Below are positions 8,542 to 16,703 of a stretch of DNA of 64,000 nt, piece by piece (the stretch's first letter is position 1; the number at the start of each line of letters is the position of its first letter). The stretch covers positions 364,502 through 428,501 of the forward strand of contig NZ_LMUK01000060.1 of assembly GCF_009766005.1 (NCBI RefSeq). The letters run 5' to 3'. The DNA is from Bradyrhizobium sp. S69. Its GTDB lineage: Bacteria; Pseudomonadota; Alphaproteobacteria; Rhizobiales; Xanthobacteraceae. Position numbers and translations under genes: made by a program. The notes under the pieces were generated by a model. That model was not told the DNA's origin. It searched no databases and saw nothing but the letters and a program-made list of their open reading frames with translations.

Positions 8542-9747
8542 TCAGCCGACCGCGCCCAAATTGCGCAATTGCCGGATCGCGGCCTCGTCATAGCCGGCCT
8601 CGCGCAGCACCTCGTCGCTGTGCTCGCCGATATTGGGCGGGCGGCGCGGCGCGGTCTTTGTGCTGCCATCGACCCAGATCGGGCTGTTGACGGTCAGCAA
8701 GCTGTCGCCTTCGAACGGCACCAGCACGTCGTTGTCGATCATCTGCCGGTCGGTCGGAATGTCGTCGAGGATGCCGACCACGCCGAACACCAGGCCGTTA
8801 CCGTCCAGCCGCGCGCGCCATTCGGCCAGGTCCCGGGTGGCGAAGATCTCGTCGAACAGCTTGATCAGTTCCAGCGAGCGGGCGTGGCGATCGGTCTTGG
8901 TGGCAAATCGCGAGTCGCTGATCAGGTCCTCGCGGCCGAGGCAGCGGGTCAGCGCCGGCCACTGCTTTTCCTCGTTGAGCAGCGACAGGATAATCCAGCG
9001 GCCGTCGCGGCATTTGTAGTGATTGGTCACGGCGTTGAGCGCGTGTTCGCGCGGCCGCCGCTCTGAGAATTTGGCGCCGCATAATTTGGCCTGCGCCATC
9101 ACCCCGTTGGCCCAGACGCCGTTGGCCATCAGGTTCGAGGCGACATGCGAGCCTTTGCCGGTGCGCTCGCGCTTGTAGAGCGCGGTGACGATCGCGCCAT
9201 ACAGCGCCATCGCGCAGGGGTGGTCGCCCATGCCGGCCACCGAGCGCGCCGGCGTGGTGGTGGTATCGGCGCGCACCAGATCCATCAGGCCCGAACGCGC
9301 CCAATAGGCGTTGCTGTCGAAGCCGGGTTTGTTGGCCTCCTCGCCCTTTTCGCCATAGCCGGTGAACGAGGCGTAGATCAGCCGTTCATTGAGCGGGGCA
9401 AGCTCGGAATAGGCGATGCCGAGCCGGCCGCGCACCGCCGGCGGAAAATTCGTGATGAAGACATCCGCCTCGGCGGCGAGCCGATGCAACACCGCCTGTC
9501 CCTCCGGCTTGCTCAGATCGAGCGCCAGGCTACGCTTGTTGCGGGCTTCCAGCAGCCATGCGAAATTATGTTCGCTCTGCGGGTAGCCCGGCAAATTCGG
9601 CAGGTTGCGATAGGGATCGCCCGATCCCGGCGGCTCGATCTTGATGACCCGGGCGCCGAAATCCGACAGCACGGTTGCAGCCGCCGGCGCTGCGATGAAG
9701 CTCGCGCAGTCCAGAACCTTGAGGCCTTCGAAGATGCCGTCTTCCAT
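8542..9747 (-). CDS. Class III (CaiB/BaiF) CoA-transferase
   Basis: The ATG at 9747 with GGGAG upstream gives 401 residues. The N-terminal GLKVLDCASFIAAPAAA and DFGARVIKIEPP segments and the NKRSLALDL element are diagnostic of the formyl-CoA transferase fold. The expected catalytic Asp is in PGFDSNAYW. The enzyme moves CoA between a donor thioester and a carboxylic acid through an enzyme-bound anhydride. In vivo substrates cannot be read from sequence. It is oriented toward, and convergent with, the aromatic monooxygenase/importer genes. A second, only distantly similar member is encoded at 29792. Confidence 0.88.
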   Translation of the reverse strand: MEDGIFEGLKVLDCASFIAAPAAATVLSDFGARVIKIEPPGSGDPYRNLPNLPGYPQSEHNFAWLLEARNKRSLALDLSKPEGQAVLHRLAAEADVFITNFPPAVRGRLGIAYSELAPLNERLIYASFTGYGEKGEEANKPGFDSNAYWARSGLMDLVRADTTTTPARSVAGMGDHPCAMALYGAIVTALYKRERTGKGSHVASNLMANGVWANGVMAQAKLCGAKFSERRPREHALNAVTNHYKCRDGRWIILSLLNEEKQWPALTRCLGREDLISDSRFATKTDRHARSLELIKLFDEIFATRDLAEWRARLDGNGLVFGVVGILDDIPTDRQMIDNDVLVPFEGDSLLTVNSPIWVDGSTKTAPRRPPNIGEHSDEVLREAGYDEAAIRQLRNLGAVG

Positions 9748-10101
9748 AGTGAGATCGCTCCCGTGACGTTTGTTGGTTTTGTCCGTGTGCCGGAATTTCG
9801 CGGTCTGATGTTCTGTGTGACGGCCATTTGACCCATGTTGGGTAGCAGATGCAACGGCACTTGCTGCATCGCGGGACGGCATAACTACAACCACTCGTCA
9901 TCCGCGCAACAACTTCACCGTCATCCTGAGGTGCGCGCTCTTTCTTGCGCGCCTCGAAGGATGGCCGCAAGCATGACGCTGAACAGCATCCTTCGAGGCT
10001 CGCAAGAGCTCGCGCCTCAGGATGACGGCGAACCCGTTGCGGGCGTACCTCACGGGTGAACGCAATTGCGTTCGTCCCGAGGATGACGACCGTTGCGCTT
10101 C
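9748..10101. other. 354-bp intergenic region with a family B repeat
   Basis: The part near 9748-9900 should hold the promoter of the CoA-transferase gene. It contains a short perfect inverted repeat ACCCA-TGT-TGGGT at 9832-9844. The rest is filled by a composite family B repeat (9920-10027) and 75 bases of unremarkable sequence before the putA stop. No gene is seen. Confidence 0.6.
9920..10027. repeat. Composite palindromic repeat, family B (two units)
   Basis: The first unit runs from GTCATCCTGAGG to CTCGAAGGATGG. The second runs from CATCCTTCGAGG to CCTCAGGATGACGG. The units face each other, separated by about 22 bases. The same pair arrangement recurs at 24011-24112, 27050, 33184 and 42543. 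Confidence 0.9.
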
Positions 10102-13100
10102 CTACTCCCCGCCCGACAGCAACGCCGCATTGCCGCCGGCGGCGGCGGTGTTGATGGTCACGGTCTGTTCGGTGGCGAAGCGGGCCAAATAATGCGGGCC
10201 GCCGGCCTTCGGGCCGGTGCCGGACAATCCATGGCCGCCGAACGGCTGTACGCCGACCACCGCGCCGATCATGTTGCGGTTGACATAGACGTTGCCGGCC
10301 TGGAGACGGTCGATCACGTCCTCGACGGTATCGTCGATCCGCGAGTGAATGCCGAGCGTCAATCCGTAACCGGTGCGCTCGATCGATCGCAGGACGGCAT
10401 CGAGTCCGTCCGCCGGGTAGCGCACCACATGCAACACCGGGCCGAACACTTCCTCGGTGAGCTGAACGGCGTCCGACAATTCAAAAATATGCGGTGCAAC
10501 GTAATTACCGTCGGGCGCGGCGCTTGCGAGATGCACGCGAGCCTCTCGCTTCATGCGGGCAATATGGGCCTCCAGCCGCGCTTTGGCTTCCGCTTCGATC
10601 ACCGGCCCGATATGCACCGACGGGTCGCGCGCGTCGCCGATCTTCAGTTCGCGCGCGGCACCCGCGATCATCTCGATCATGCGATCGGCGACCTCGTCCT
10701 GTACGTATAGCAGCCGCAAGGCCGAGCAGCGTTGGCCGGCCGAACGAAAGGCCGAGGTCACGACATCGTCGGCGACCTGCTCGGGCAACGCGGTGGCATC
10801 GACGATCATCGCATTGATGCCGCCGGTTTCCGCGATCAGCGGCACGATCGGGCCGTCCTTGGCCGCCAATGCCCGGTTGATCGATCGCGCCACCTCGGTT
10901 GAACCGGTAAACACCACGCCTGCGATGGCGGGATCGGCGACCAGTGCCGCGCCGATTCGGCCGTCGCCTTGCGCCAGATGCAGCACTGAAGTGGGGACGC
11001 CGGCCTCGTGCAGCACACGGGCGGCCTCCGCCGCGATCAACGGCGTCTGTTCGGCGGGCTTGGCGACCACGCTATTGCCGGCCATCAGCGCCGCCGTAAC
11101 TTGCCCCAGAAAGATCGCCAGCGGGAAATTCCACGGCGATATCGCGATGAACACGCCGCGGCCGCGCCATCGCAGCACATTGCTTTCCCCGGTCGGGCCC
11201 GGCATCGCTTCGCCCGCGCCGAACTGTTTGCGGCCTTCGGCGGCGTAGTAGCGGCAGAAATCAGCGGCCTCGCGGACTTCCGAGAGCGCGTCGTCGAGCG
11301 TCTTGCCGCCTTCGGATTGCAGCAGCGCGATGAAATGCGCCGAGCGAGCTTCGAGCAGCTCGGCCGCCTGCTCCAGGATCGCGGCGCGCCTTTCGGCGGG
11401 CGTCCGGCTCCATGTTGCAAAGCCCGCGCGGCCGATCGCGACCATGCGGCTTGCGTCGTCCGCACTGGTCTCGCTGACGCGATCGACCGCCGTAGGGTCG
11501 CCGGCAATGGCTGATGTCAATTGGCTCAACGCTGTGCGTTCACCGAACTCGATGCCGCGCGAATTGATCCGCTGCGGCCGGTACAGATCGCGCGGCAGCG
11601 GAATCTCCGGATGTCGCGCATGGTCCGCGGAGCCTATGATATCGGCCGGCCGGCGCAGCAAATTTGCCACCGGCACCTTGTCGTCGGCGGCGAGCGCCAC
11701 AAAGGACGAATTGGCGCCGTTCTCCAGCAGCCGCCGCACCAGATAGGCCAGCAGATCGCGGTGGCTGCCGACCGGCGCATAGGTGCGACAAGCGAGATCC
11801 GGGCGATCCCCGCTCAATTGGGCGTACAGCGCTTCGCCCATGCCGTGCAGGCGCTGGAATTCGAATCCGTCGCTGCCGTCCGCAAGCTCGATCAATGTCG
11901 CAACCGTCAGTGCGTTGTGGGTGGCGAATTGCGGGAAGATGCGCGGCCGCAGCGCCAGCAGTTTGCGGGCGCAGGCGACATAGTTCAGGTCGGTCATCGC
12001 CTTGCGGGTGAACAGCGGATAGTCGTCGAGACCGCGCTCCTGCGCGCGCTTGATCTCGGTGTCCCAATAGGCGCCCTTGACCAGACGCACCATCATCCGC
12101 CGGTTCAGCGTTCGCGCGAGGCCGTCGACATAGTCGATGACGTCGCCGGCGCGTTTCTGATAGGCTTGGATTGCAAGCCCAAAACCGTCCCAGCCCGCCA
12201 GCGATGCGTCGCCGAGCGCCGCCGCGATCACGTCGAGCGATAGTTCCAGCCGGTCGGCTTCCTCGGCATCGACCGTGAAGTTCAGGTCATAGGTCTTGGC
12301 CTGGCGCGCCAGTTCGACCAGACGCGGCACCAATTCGCTCATCACGCGTGCGTGGCTCACCGCTTCATAGCGCGGATGCAGCGCCGAGAGTTTGACCGAG
12401 ATGCCGGGCCGGTCGGGCAGCGGCCGTTCGCCGGCACCGCGGCCGATGGCTTCGATGGCGCTGGCATAGGACAAGAAATAGCGCGCAGCGTCATTTGCCG
12501 TACGCGCGCCTTCGCCGAGCATGTCGAAGGAATATCGCGGCGCCGGCATCCTGTGCGGCTGCGCCCGCGCCAGCGCCGATTCGATGGTTTCGCCGAGCAC
12601 GAAATGGCTGCCCATCAGCCGCATCGCCTGCCGTGTCGCCGCGCGCACCGCAGGCACGCCCAGGCGCTTGGCCAACCGTCCGATGGTGCCTTGTGGGGTT
12701 TCACCGGGCTTGATCACACGGGCGGATACACCGAGGGCCCATGCCGACGCGTTGACCAGGAACGCGCTGGATCGGGTTTCGTGGTGGACGAAGTCGCCCT
12801 GGCCAAGCTTGTCCTCGATGAAGCGATCGGCGGTACGGCTGTCGGGCACGCGCAGCAGGGCTTCCGCGAGCACCATCAGTGCGAGGCCCTCTTTGGTCGA
12901 CAGCGCGAACTCGCGAAGCATATCCTCGACGCCGCCGAGCGGGTCGTCATTGGCCCTGATCGCCCCGATCAGGCACGTGGCCGTGGCGTCGATCCGCTTT
13001 TCCCGCGCTGCGTCCAGCCCAGCGGTTTCGAGCAACCGGGCCGCGATCAGGCGATCGTCCGGCGCATAGGGTGCCTTGAATGGGACCGAGGATGCTGCAT

Positions 13101-13110
13101 CAGACGTCAT
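10102..13110 (-). CDS. putA: Bifunctional proline dehydrogenase / P5C dehydrogenase (PutA)
   Basis: The 1002-residue protein oxidises proline to glutamate in two steps. The FAD-dependent proline dehydrogenase barrel spans about residues 80-460 with signatures VKLSALHPRYE, VRLVKGAYWD, FATHNALT and the YAPVGSH loop. The NAD-dependent glutamate semialdehyde dehydrogenase follows with SPWNFPLAIF, FTGSTEVA, the catalytic Glu region IAETGG and the catalytic Cys in SAGQRCSALR. There is no N-terminal ribbon-helix-helix domain and no C-terminal extension. It is therefore the minimal, non-repressor PutA of about 1000 residues known from Bradyrhizobium. The start is an ATG with CAGGT upstream. The divergent neighbour is a secreted protein 103 bases away, and no putative regulator gene adjoins. 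Confidence 0.97.
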   Translation of the reverse strand: MTSDAASSVPFKAPYAPDDRLIAARLLETAGLDAAREKRIDATATCLIGAIRANDDPLGGVEDMLREFALSTKEGLALMVLAEALLRVPDSRTADRFIEDKLGQGDFVHHETRSSAFLVNASAWALGVSARVIKPGETPQGTIGRLAKRLGVPAVRAATRQAMRLMGSHFVLGETIESALARAQPHRMPAPRYSFDMLGEGARTANDAARYFLSYASAIEAIGRGAGERPLPDRPGISVKLSALHPRYEAVSHARVMSELVPRLVELARQAKTYDLNFTVDAEEADRLELSLDVIAAALGDASLAGWDGFGLAIQAYQKRAGDVIDYVDGLARTLNRRMMVRLVKGAYWDTEIKRAQERGLDDYPLFTRKAMTDLNYVACARKLLALRPRIFPQFATHNALTVATLIELADGSDGFEFQRLHGMGEALYAQLSGDRPDLACRTYAPVGSHRDLLAYLVRRLLENGANSSFVALAADDKVPVANLLRRPADIIGSADHARHPEIPLPRDLYRPQRINSRGIEFGERTALSQLTSAIAGDPTAVDRVSETSADDASRMVAIGRAGFATWSRTPAERRAAILEQAAELLEARSAHFIALLQSEGGKTLDDALSEVREAADFCRYYAAEGRKQFGAGEAMPGPTGESNVLRWRGRGVFIAISPWNFPLAIFLGQVTAALMAGNSVVAKPAEQTPLIAAEAARVLHEAGVPTSVLHLAQGDGRIGAALVADPAIAGVVFTGSTEVARSINRALAAKDGPIVPLIAETGGINAMIVDATALPEQVADDVVTSAFRSAGQRCSALRLLYVQDEVADRMIEMIAGAARELKIGDARDPSVHIGPVIEAEAKARLEAHIARMKREARVHLASAAPDGNYVAPHIFELSDAVQLTEEVFGPVLHVVRYPADGLDAVLRSIERTGYGLTLGIHSRIDDTVEDVIDRLQAGNVYVNRNMIGAVVGVQPFGGHGLSGTGPKAGGPHYLARFATEQTVTINTAAAGGNAALLSGGE

Positions 13111-13213
13111 GGCACGACCTGAAGTTTCCTCATTCTATATGGACACTGGCTTTCAATCGCCAAACCGCTGCGATAGATTTCGCGCGATTTTTTGATGGGA
13201 AACGCGGCGGCGG

Positions 13214-13900
13214 ATGACATTCTCGGACAGGCGAAAGCGATCCAGCGGACGGGGCGGACGCACGGCGTTTGGCGGATTTGCGATTCGTGGATTCGTGCTG
13301 CCGTTGATCGGCTCGGTGCTGGCCGTTGTGCCGCTGCCGGCGGGCGCGACCGAACTGACGGCCCCGCAGGCGGCGCTGTACAGCACGGTGTCGATCTACC
13401 CGCCCTCGGCGGCATCGATGACGGTCTGCTACAGCTTCGTGTGCCGGCGCCGCGAAATCCTCGCCTTCACGCCCGGCGACCGTGGCACCCTGACGCGGAT
13501 CCTCGCCGCCGGCCGCGCCTCGGCCGCGGCGGAACGGGCGGCGGTACAGCAGGCCGTGATCTGGTTCGATCGCCGCATGGGCCCGATCCTCGGGACCAAC
13601 AAACGCGTCGCCAATGCCGACGTGCGCGCGATGGACGACAAGCATAATTACGATTGCTGGGACACCACCCGCAACACCACCAGCCTATTGCTCGTGTTGC
13701 AGGAATGGGGACTGTTCAAGTTTCATACGGTCGGCGACCCGCATTATCGCGGCAATCCGCTGGTGTTGCAGCTGCCGCACAACACCGCGGTGCTGGTCGA
13801 GCGCGCGACCAAGGTCGAGTGGGTGGTGGACATGTGGCCGCGCGGCTATGCGCAGCCGCCGGATGTCATGACGCTGGTCCAGTGGATGAAGGAAGATTGA
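13214..13900 (+). CDS. Exported transglutaminase-like protein of unknown function
   Basis: The 228-residue protein has a basic N-terminus and a hydrophobic segment at about 22-45 ending near AGA, so it is probably exported or anchored. The C-terminal half contains Cys148 in YDCWDTTRNT, His189 in LPHNTAVLVE and Asp206 in WVVDMWPRG. The order and spacing match the Cys-His-Asp triad of the transglutaminase/cysteine-protease superfamily, where the His precedes a beta strand and the Asp follows a WxxD turn. That assignment is my inference from pattern. The protein otherwise looks like a conserved hypothetical of Rhizobiales. It is divergent from putA. Confidence 0.65.
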   Translation: MTFSDRRKRSSGRGGRTAFGGFAIRGFVLPLIGSVLAVVPLPAGATELTAPQAALYSTVSIYPPSAASMTVCYSFVCRRREILAFTPGDRGTLTRILAAGRASAAAERAAVQQAVIWFDRRMGPILGTNKRVANADVRAMDDKHNYDCWDTTRNTTSLLLVLQEWGLFKFHTVGDPHYRGNPLVLQLPHNTAVLVERATKVEWVVDMWPRGYAQPPDVMTLVQWMKED

Positions 13901-13957
13901 AAAACCGCGCGCTTCGCAAATTGCGCCAGATACAACGCAATGCACAGGCGATGACAT

Positions 13958-13999
13958 GCGTGCGAGAGCACGCGACTGGCCATGCGTGCAAGAGCACGC
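13958..13999 (+). repeat. Two tandem tetraloop hairpins
   Basis: GCGTGC-GAGA-GCACGC at 13958-13973 and GCGTGC-AAGA-GCACGC at 13984-13999 are two near-identical six-pair stems with four-base loops, ten bases apart. They start 58 bases after the stop of the transglutaminase-like gene. They could protect a 3' end or bind a protein. There is no U-run, so they are not classical terminators. Confidence 0.7.
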
Positions 14000-14170
14000 G
14001 CTTGCTCCTGCCGGGCGTTGTGTTTGTGGGAGATGTACCCGCAAGCCCCGCTCCCGGATTACGTCCGAGAGGGTGCCGCCGTGATCTCAATTTTTTAAAC
14101 TTAAAGTCTCGAAGTTGAAGTCTTGACCTGACAGTCGCGAACTTAAAGCCCCGACACTACAGTCTTTGGC

Positions 14171-14371
14171 CTAAACCTTGAGGTTCTCAGCCGAGGTCTT
14201 GCCGCGATTGGCTACCTCTTCGTATTCCACCGTCTGTCCTTCGTTGAGCGTTGACAGGCCAGCTTTTTCGACTGCCGAAATATGAACGAAAACGTCCTTG
14301 CCGCCACTTGAAGGCTGGATAAACCCATAACCCTTGGTCGCGTTGAACCACTTCACAGTACCTTTAGCCAT
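14171..14371 (-). CDS. Cold-shock protein (CspA family)
   Basis: A 66-residue single OB-fold protein. It carries both nucleic-acid-binding motifs, KGYGFI (RNP1) and DVFVHI (RNP2), with the typical start MAKGTVKWFN. It binds single-stranded RNA and DNA as a chaperone or antiterminator in the cytoplasm. The ATG at 14371 follows GGAG by eight bases. A GTG directly before it is an alternative that adds one residue. The 5' leader contains a small perfect inverted repeat (14388-14402) next to the ribosome site. The surrounding intergenic DNA is unusually AT-rich for this window. Confidence 0.97.
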   Translation of the reverse strand: MAKGTVKWFNATKGYGFIQPSSGGKDVFVHISAVEKAGLSTLNEGQTVEYEEVANRGKTSAENLKV

Positions 14372-14387
14372 CACGTCGTCTCCGCGG

Positions 14388-14402
14388 GATCAAAAATTGA
14401 TC
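14388..14402 (-). promoter_or_regulatory. Hairpin in the csp leader next to the ribosome site
   Basis: GATCAA and TTGATC form a perfect six-base inverted repeat with a three-base spacer, ending five bases before the GCGGAG ribosome site of the cold-shock gene. It may be an operator or a temperature-sensitive RNA stem. Only the symmetry is seen. Confidence 0.4.
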
Positions 14403-14672
14403 ACGAGCTGCCAGTCCCCGCAAACCGGCATGCCCGACCAGCGTACGATACGCGGTCTGCGCGAGCCTTGATAGAGCTTAAACGACATCCCGATTCTGGC
14501 GGAAAACGATCATAATCGCGGCGCATTTCGCACTTTTTGCCGATTTTACCCGTCCCGAGGCATTTTTTTAGCCACGGCGAAACGCTCGGCCGCCCGGTTT
14601 TAAGGAAAAACTTACCCAACATCCCGCGCGCGCCTCGCGCACCCGGCGGCATTTTGCCGATGCTGCGTTGCG

Positions 14673-14711
14673 AAAAAACAAAACCCCCCGACCGTGCACG
14701 ACGGCCGGGGA
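14673..14711 (-). terminator. Rho-independent terminator of the adenylate cyclase gene
   Basis: Read on the minus strand, CCCCGGCCGT pairs with ACGGTCGGGG (one G-U pair) around a five-base CGTGC loop, followed by GGTTTTGTTTTTT. It lies 85 bases after the cyclase stop and points away from it. Confidence 0.85.
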
Positions 14712-14795
14712 GTTTGGAACGAAGCGTCCTAATTACGATCAATAGCAGACGTTGAAGGTGCGCAGGCGGTAGCCGTAACGCGTCAAAAATAAAAG

Positions 14796-16532
14796 CTACG
14801 CCGCGACGATGGCGTGGTCGTCGATCAGCGCGGACAATGTCTTCGCGGCGCTGACGGTGCGCACGATCATCGGACCGGAGCGGCCGCGGATCGCAACTTC
14901 CTGCTCGGGCAAACTCTCTGCCGCAAGCCCGGCGGTGATGCGAACCTCTTCGGAGAGGATCGCTTCGCAAGCCAGGCTCTTGGTCATGTCCTGCAACCTC
15001 GCCGCGACATTGACCGCGTCGCCGAGCGCGGTGAACACCATGTGCTCACGGTAGCCGATGTCCCCGATGATCACCTCGCCGCCGTGAATGCCGATGCCGA
15101 AGCCGATCGGCTCGTGCAAATCGTGGCTGAGGAATCGATTCAATTCCTCGATATTGACGGCGATCAACGCTGCCGCCTTCAGCGCCTGGCGGCAGGCGAC
15201 CTGCGGGCTGGTCTGCAGCCCGAACAGCGCCAGCTCTCCGTCACCGATGAACTGGTTGGGCTGTCCGCCGCATTCGATCACCGCCTGCGACACCGCGCTC
15301 AGGAACCGGTTGACGATAAAGACCGTATCGAACGGCAGCCGCTGTTCCGCGAGTTTTGTCGAGCCGCGCATGTCGACGAACATGCTGACGAGATAACGCT
15401 CCTGGCCGATCCGTTGCGGCTGCGAGGCGTGGGCGTTGGCCGACATCAAATGCGGCATGAAGAGCTGGAAGAACGACAGGTCTTCGGTCGGACGCAACTG
15501 GCAGGCGAGCCTGACCGACGGATCGGCGGTTCGGCCGCGGTTCAGGATGAAGGCTTCCCGCGGCGACGGTTCCGGCAATGTTCCATAGTCGCCGATCACC
15601 CGGATGCGGCACGTCGAGCAGCGGGCGCGGCCACCGCAAACACTGGCGTGCGGTACGTTGTGGCGCAGGCTCGCTTCCAGCACGCTGAGGCCCTTCGGCA
15701 CCCGAACCGCGCGGCCATTGCCATAGGACAGGGTGATCATGCCGCCGCGCCGCTCGTACAGCGCGCGCGCGCCCTTTGCCAGCAGCACCAGGGCGATCAA
15801 AGCGAGATAGCCGATCAACAGGTCATCGGCGATATCGTCGAGCGTCTTTTGCTGGGCCGGCGTGCCGACCTGGCGCTCGGAAAGATTGCTGGTCCGCCAG
15901 TCCGGATTGCTGCTGTCGGCTGCGACGCTGCGGCCGCCCTGATAAAAGCCCAACAGCGCCAGCGTCGGAACCAGCACCGCCGCGGCCAGCAGGAACGGCG
16001 CGGCACGTTTGAAAAAGGCCTTCATCCGCAGCCAGAAATAAAGCCCGATACTGCCGTGAACCCAGGCGATGACCAGCACCGCGGACATCAGCCATACCCG
16101 GTACGGGCGTGCGACCCAGAACGAATAAAGCTCCTGCGGATAGAGCTTTTCATGGGCGAAGAGCGACTGGCCGAGCCGCGCCCCGACGACATGCGCGACG
16201 ATCAGCGCGGGGATGCTCAAACCGAGAACGAGCTGCAGCGGCTCGATCGCGCGCCAGTGAAATTGCCGGCGCTGGTACAGCGCCCAGATGCCCAATGCGG
16301 CGTGAACCAGAGCCGCGCCATAGAACACGATCGCAACCGGGGGAAATCGCCAGAACAGGATGTGGTAATGCAGCCCCTTGGCCAGCGCCGCCATCGAGAT
16401 GTTGCCAAGCGCGTGGTTGAGGAAATGGCTGAGCAGATAGGTAAACAGCACCAGGCCACAGGCCAAGCGAATCTGCCGGAGGCCGATGCCACGAAAAGAT
16501 CTTGCGAACTGGGAGCGGACGGCTGCGATCAT
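14796..16532 (-). CDS. Class III adenylate cyclase with haem-b-type membrane anchor and [2Fe-2S] ferredoxin domain
   Basis: The 578-residue protein has three parts. Residues 1-260 are membrane-embedded, with about six helices and many His in or beside them (H36, H40, H55, H57, H77, H114, H159), as in succinate dehydrogenase/fumarate reductase cytochrome b anchors. Residues 265-350 form a plant-type ferredoxin with Cys299, Cys305, Cys308 and Cys344 (C-x5-C-x2-C then a distal C). Residues 378-560 are a class III nucleotide cyclase with metal Asp387 in FVDMRGS and Asp431 in GDGELALFG. It should make cAMP at the membrane in response to quinone-pool or redox state. The Sinorhizobium CyaC enzyme with a dihaem anchor is the nearest described relative I know. 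A terminator follows. Confidence 0.93.
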   Translation of the reverse strand: MIAAVRSQFARSFRGIGLRQIRLACGLVLFTYLLSHFLNHALGNISMAALAKGLHYHILFWRFPPVAIVFYGAALVHAALGIWALYQRRQFHWRAIEPLQLVLGLSIPALIVAHVVGARLGQSLFAHEKLYPQELYSFWVARPYRVWLMSAVLVIAWVHGSIGLYFWLRMKAFFKRAAPFLLAAAVLVPTLALLGFYQGGRSVAADSSNPDWRTSNLSERQVGTPAQQKTLDDIADDLLIGYLALIALVLLAKGARALYERRGGMITLSYGNGRAVRVPKGLSVLEASLRHNVPHASVCGGRARCSTCRIRVIGDYGTLPEPSPREAFILNRGRTADPSVRLACQLRPTEDLSFFQLFMPHLMSANAHASQPQRIGQERYLVSMFVDMRGSTKLAEQRLPFDTVFIVNRFLSAVSQAVIECGGQPNQFIGDGELALFGLQTSPQVACRQALKAAALIAVNIEELNRFLSHDLHEPIGFGIGIHGGEVIIGDIGYREHMVFTALGDAVNVAARLQDMTKSLACEAILSEEVRITAGLAAESLPEQEVAIRGRSGPMIVRTVSAAKTLSALIDDHAIVAA

Positions 16533-16703
16533 CTGATTCAGTTAATGGATATCGGCGATGGTAGAGTTTTATTCCCGGACTGAACAGCTTTTCGCCGTCG
16601 TCCCGGCGCCCGACGCAAAATGACGCGACGCAACTTGATCCACACCCTCCACGTTTAATCGTCCGCACGTTGACACCCCATTCGGAGCGGGCGAGAAGGC
16701 CCC

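Larger units (their letters stand above)
14372..14795. other. 424-bp intergenic region around csp leader and cyclase terminator
   Basis: On the minus strand this holds the promoter and leader of the cold-shock gene at its left end and the terminator of the adenylate cyclase gene at 14673-14711. The cyclase frame continues for 18 sense codons beyond its own stop, ending in YGYRLRTFNVCY. The remaining stretch, 14410-14670, shows no convincing gene or repeat. Confidence 0.6.

Noticed and set aside
14401..14970. A 189-codon minus-strand frame between csp and the cyclase
   Set aside because: It overlaps the cyclase 3' end out of frame, runs through its terminator and has no ribosome site or domain.
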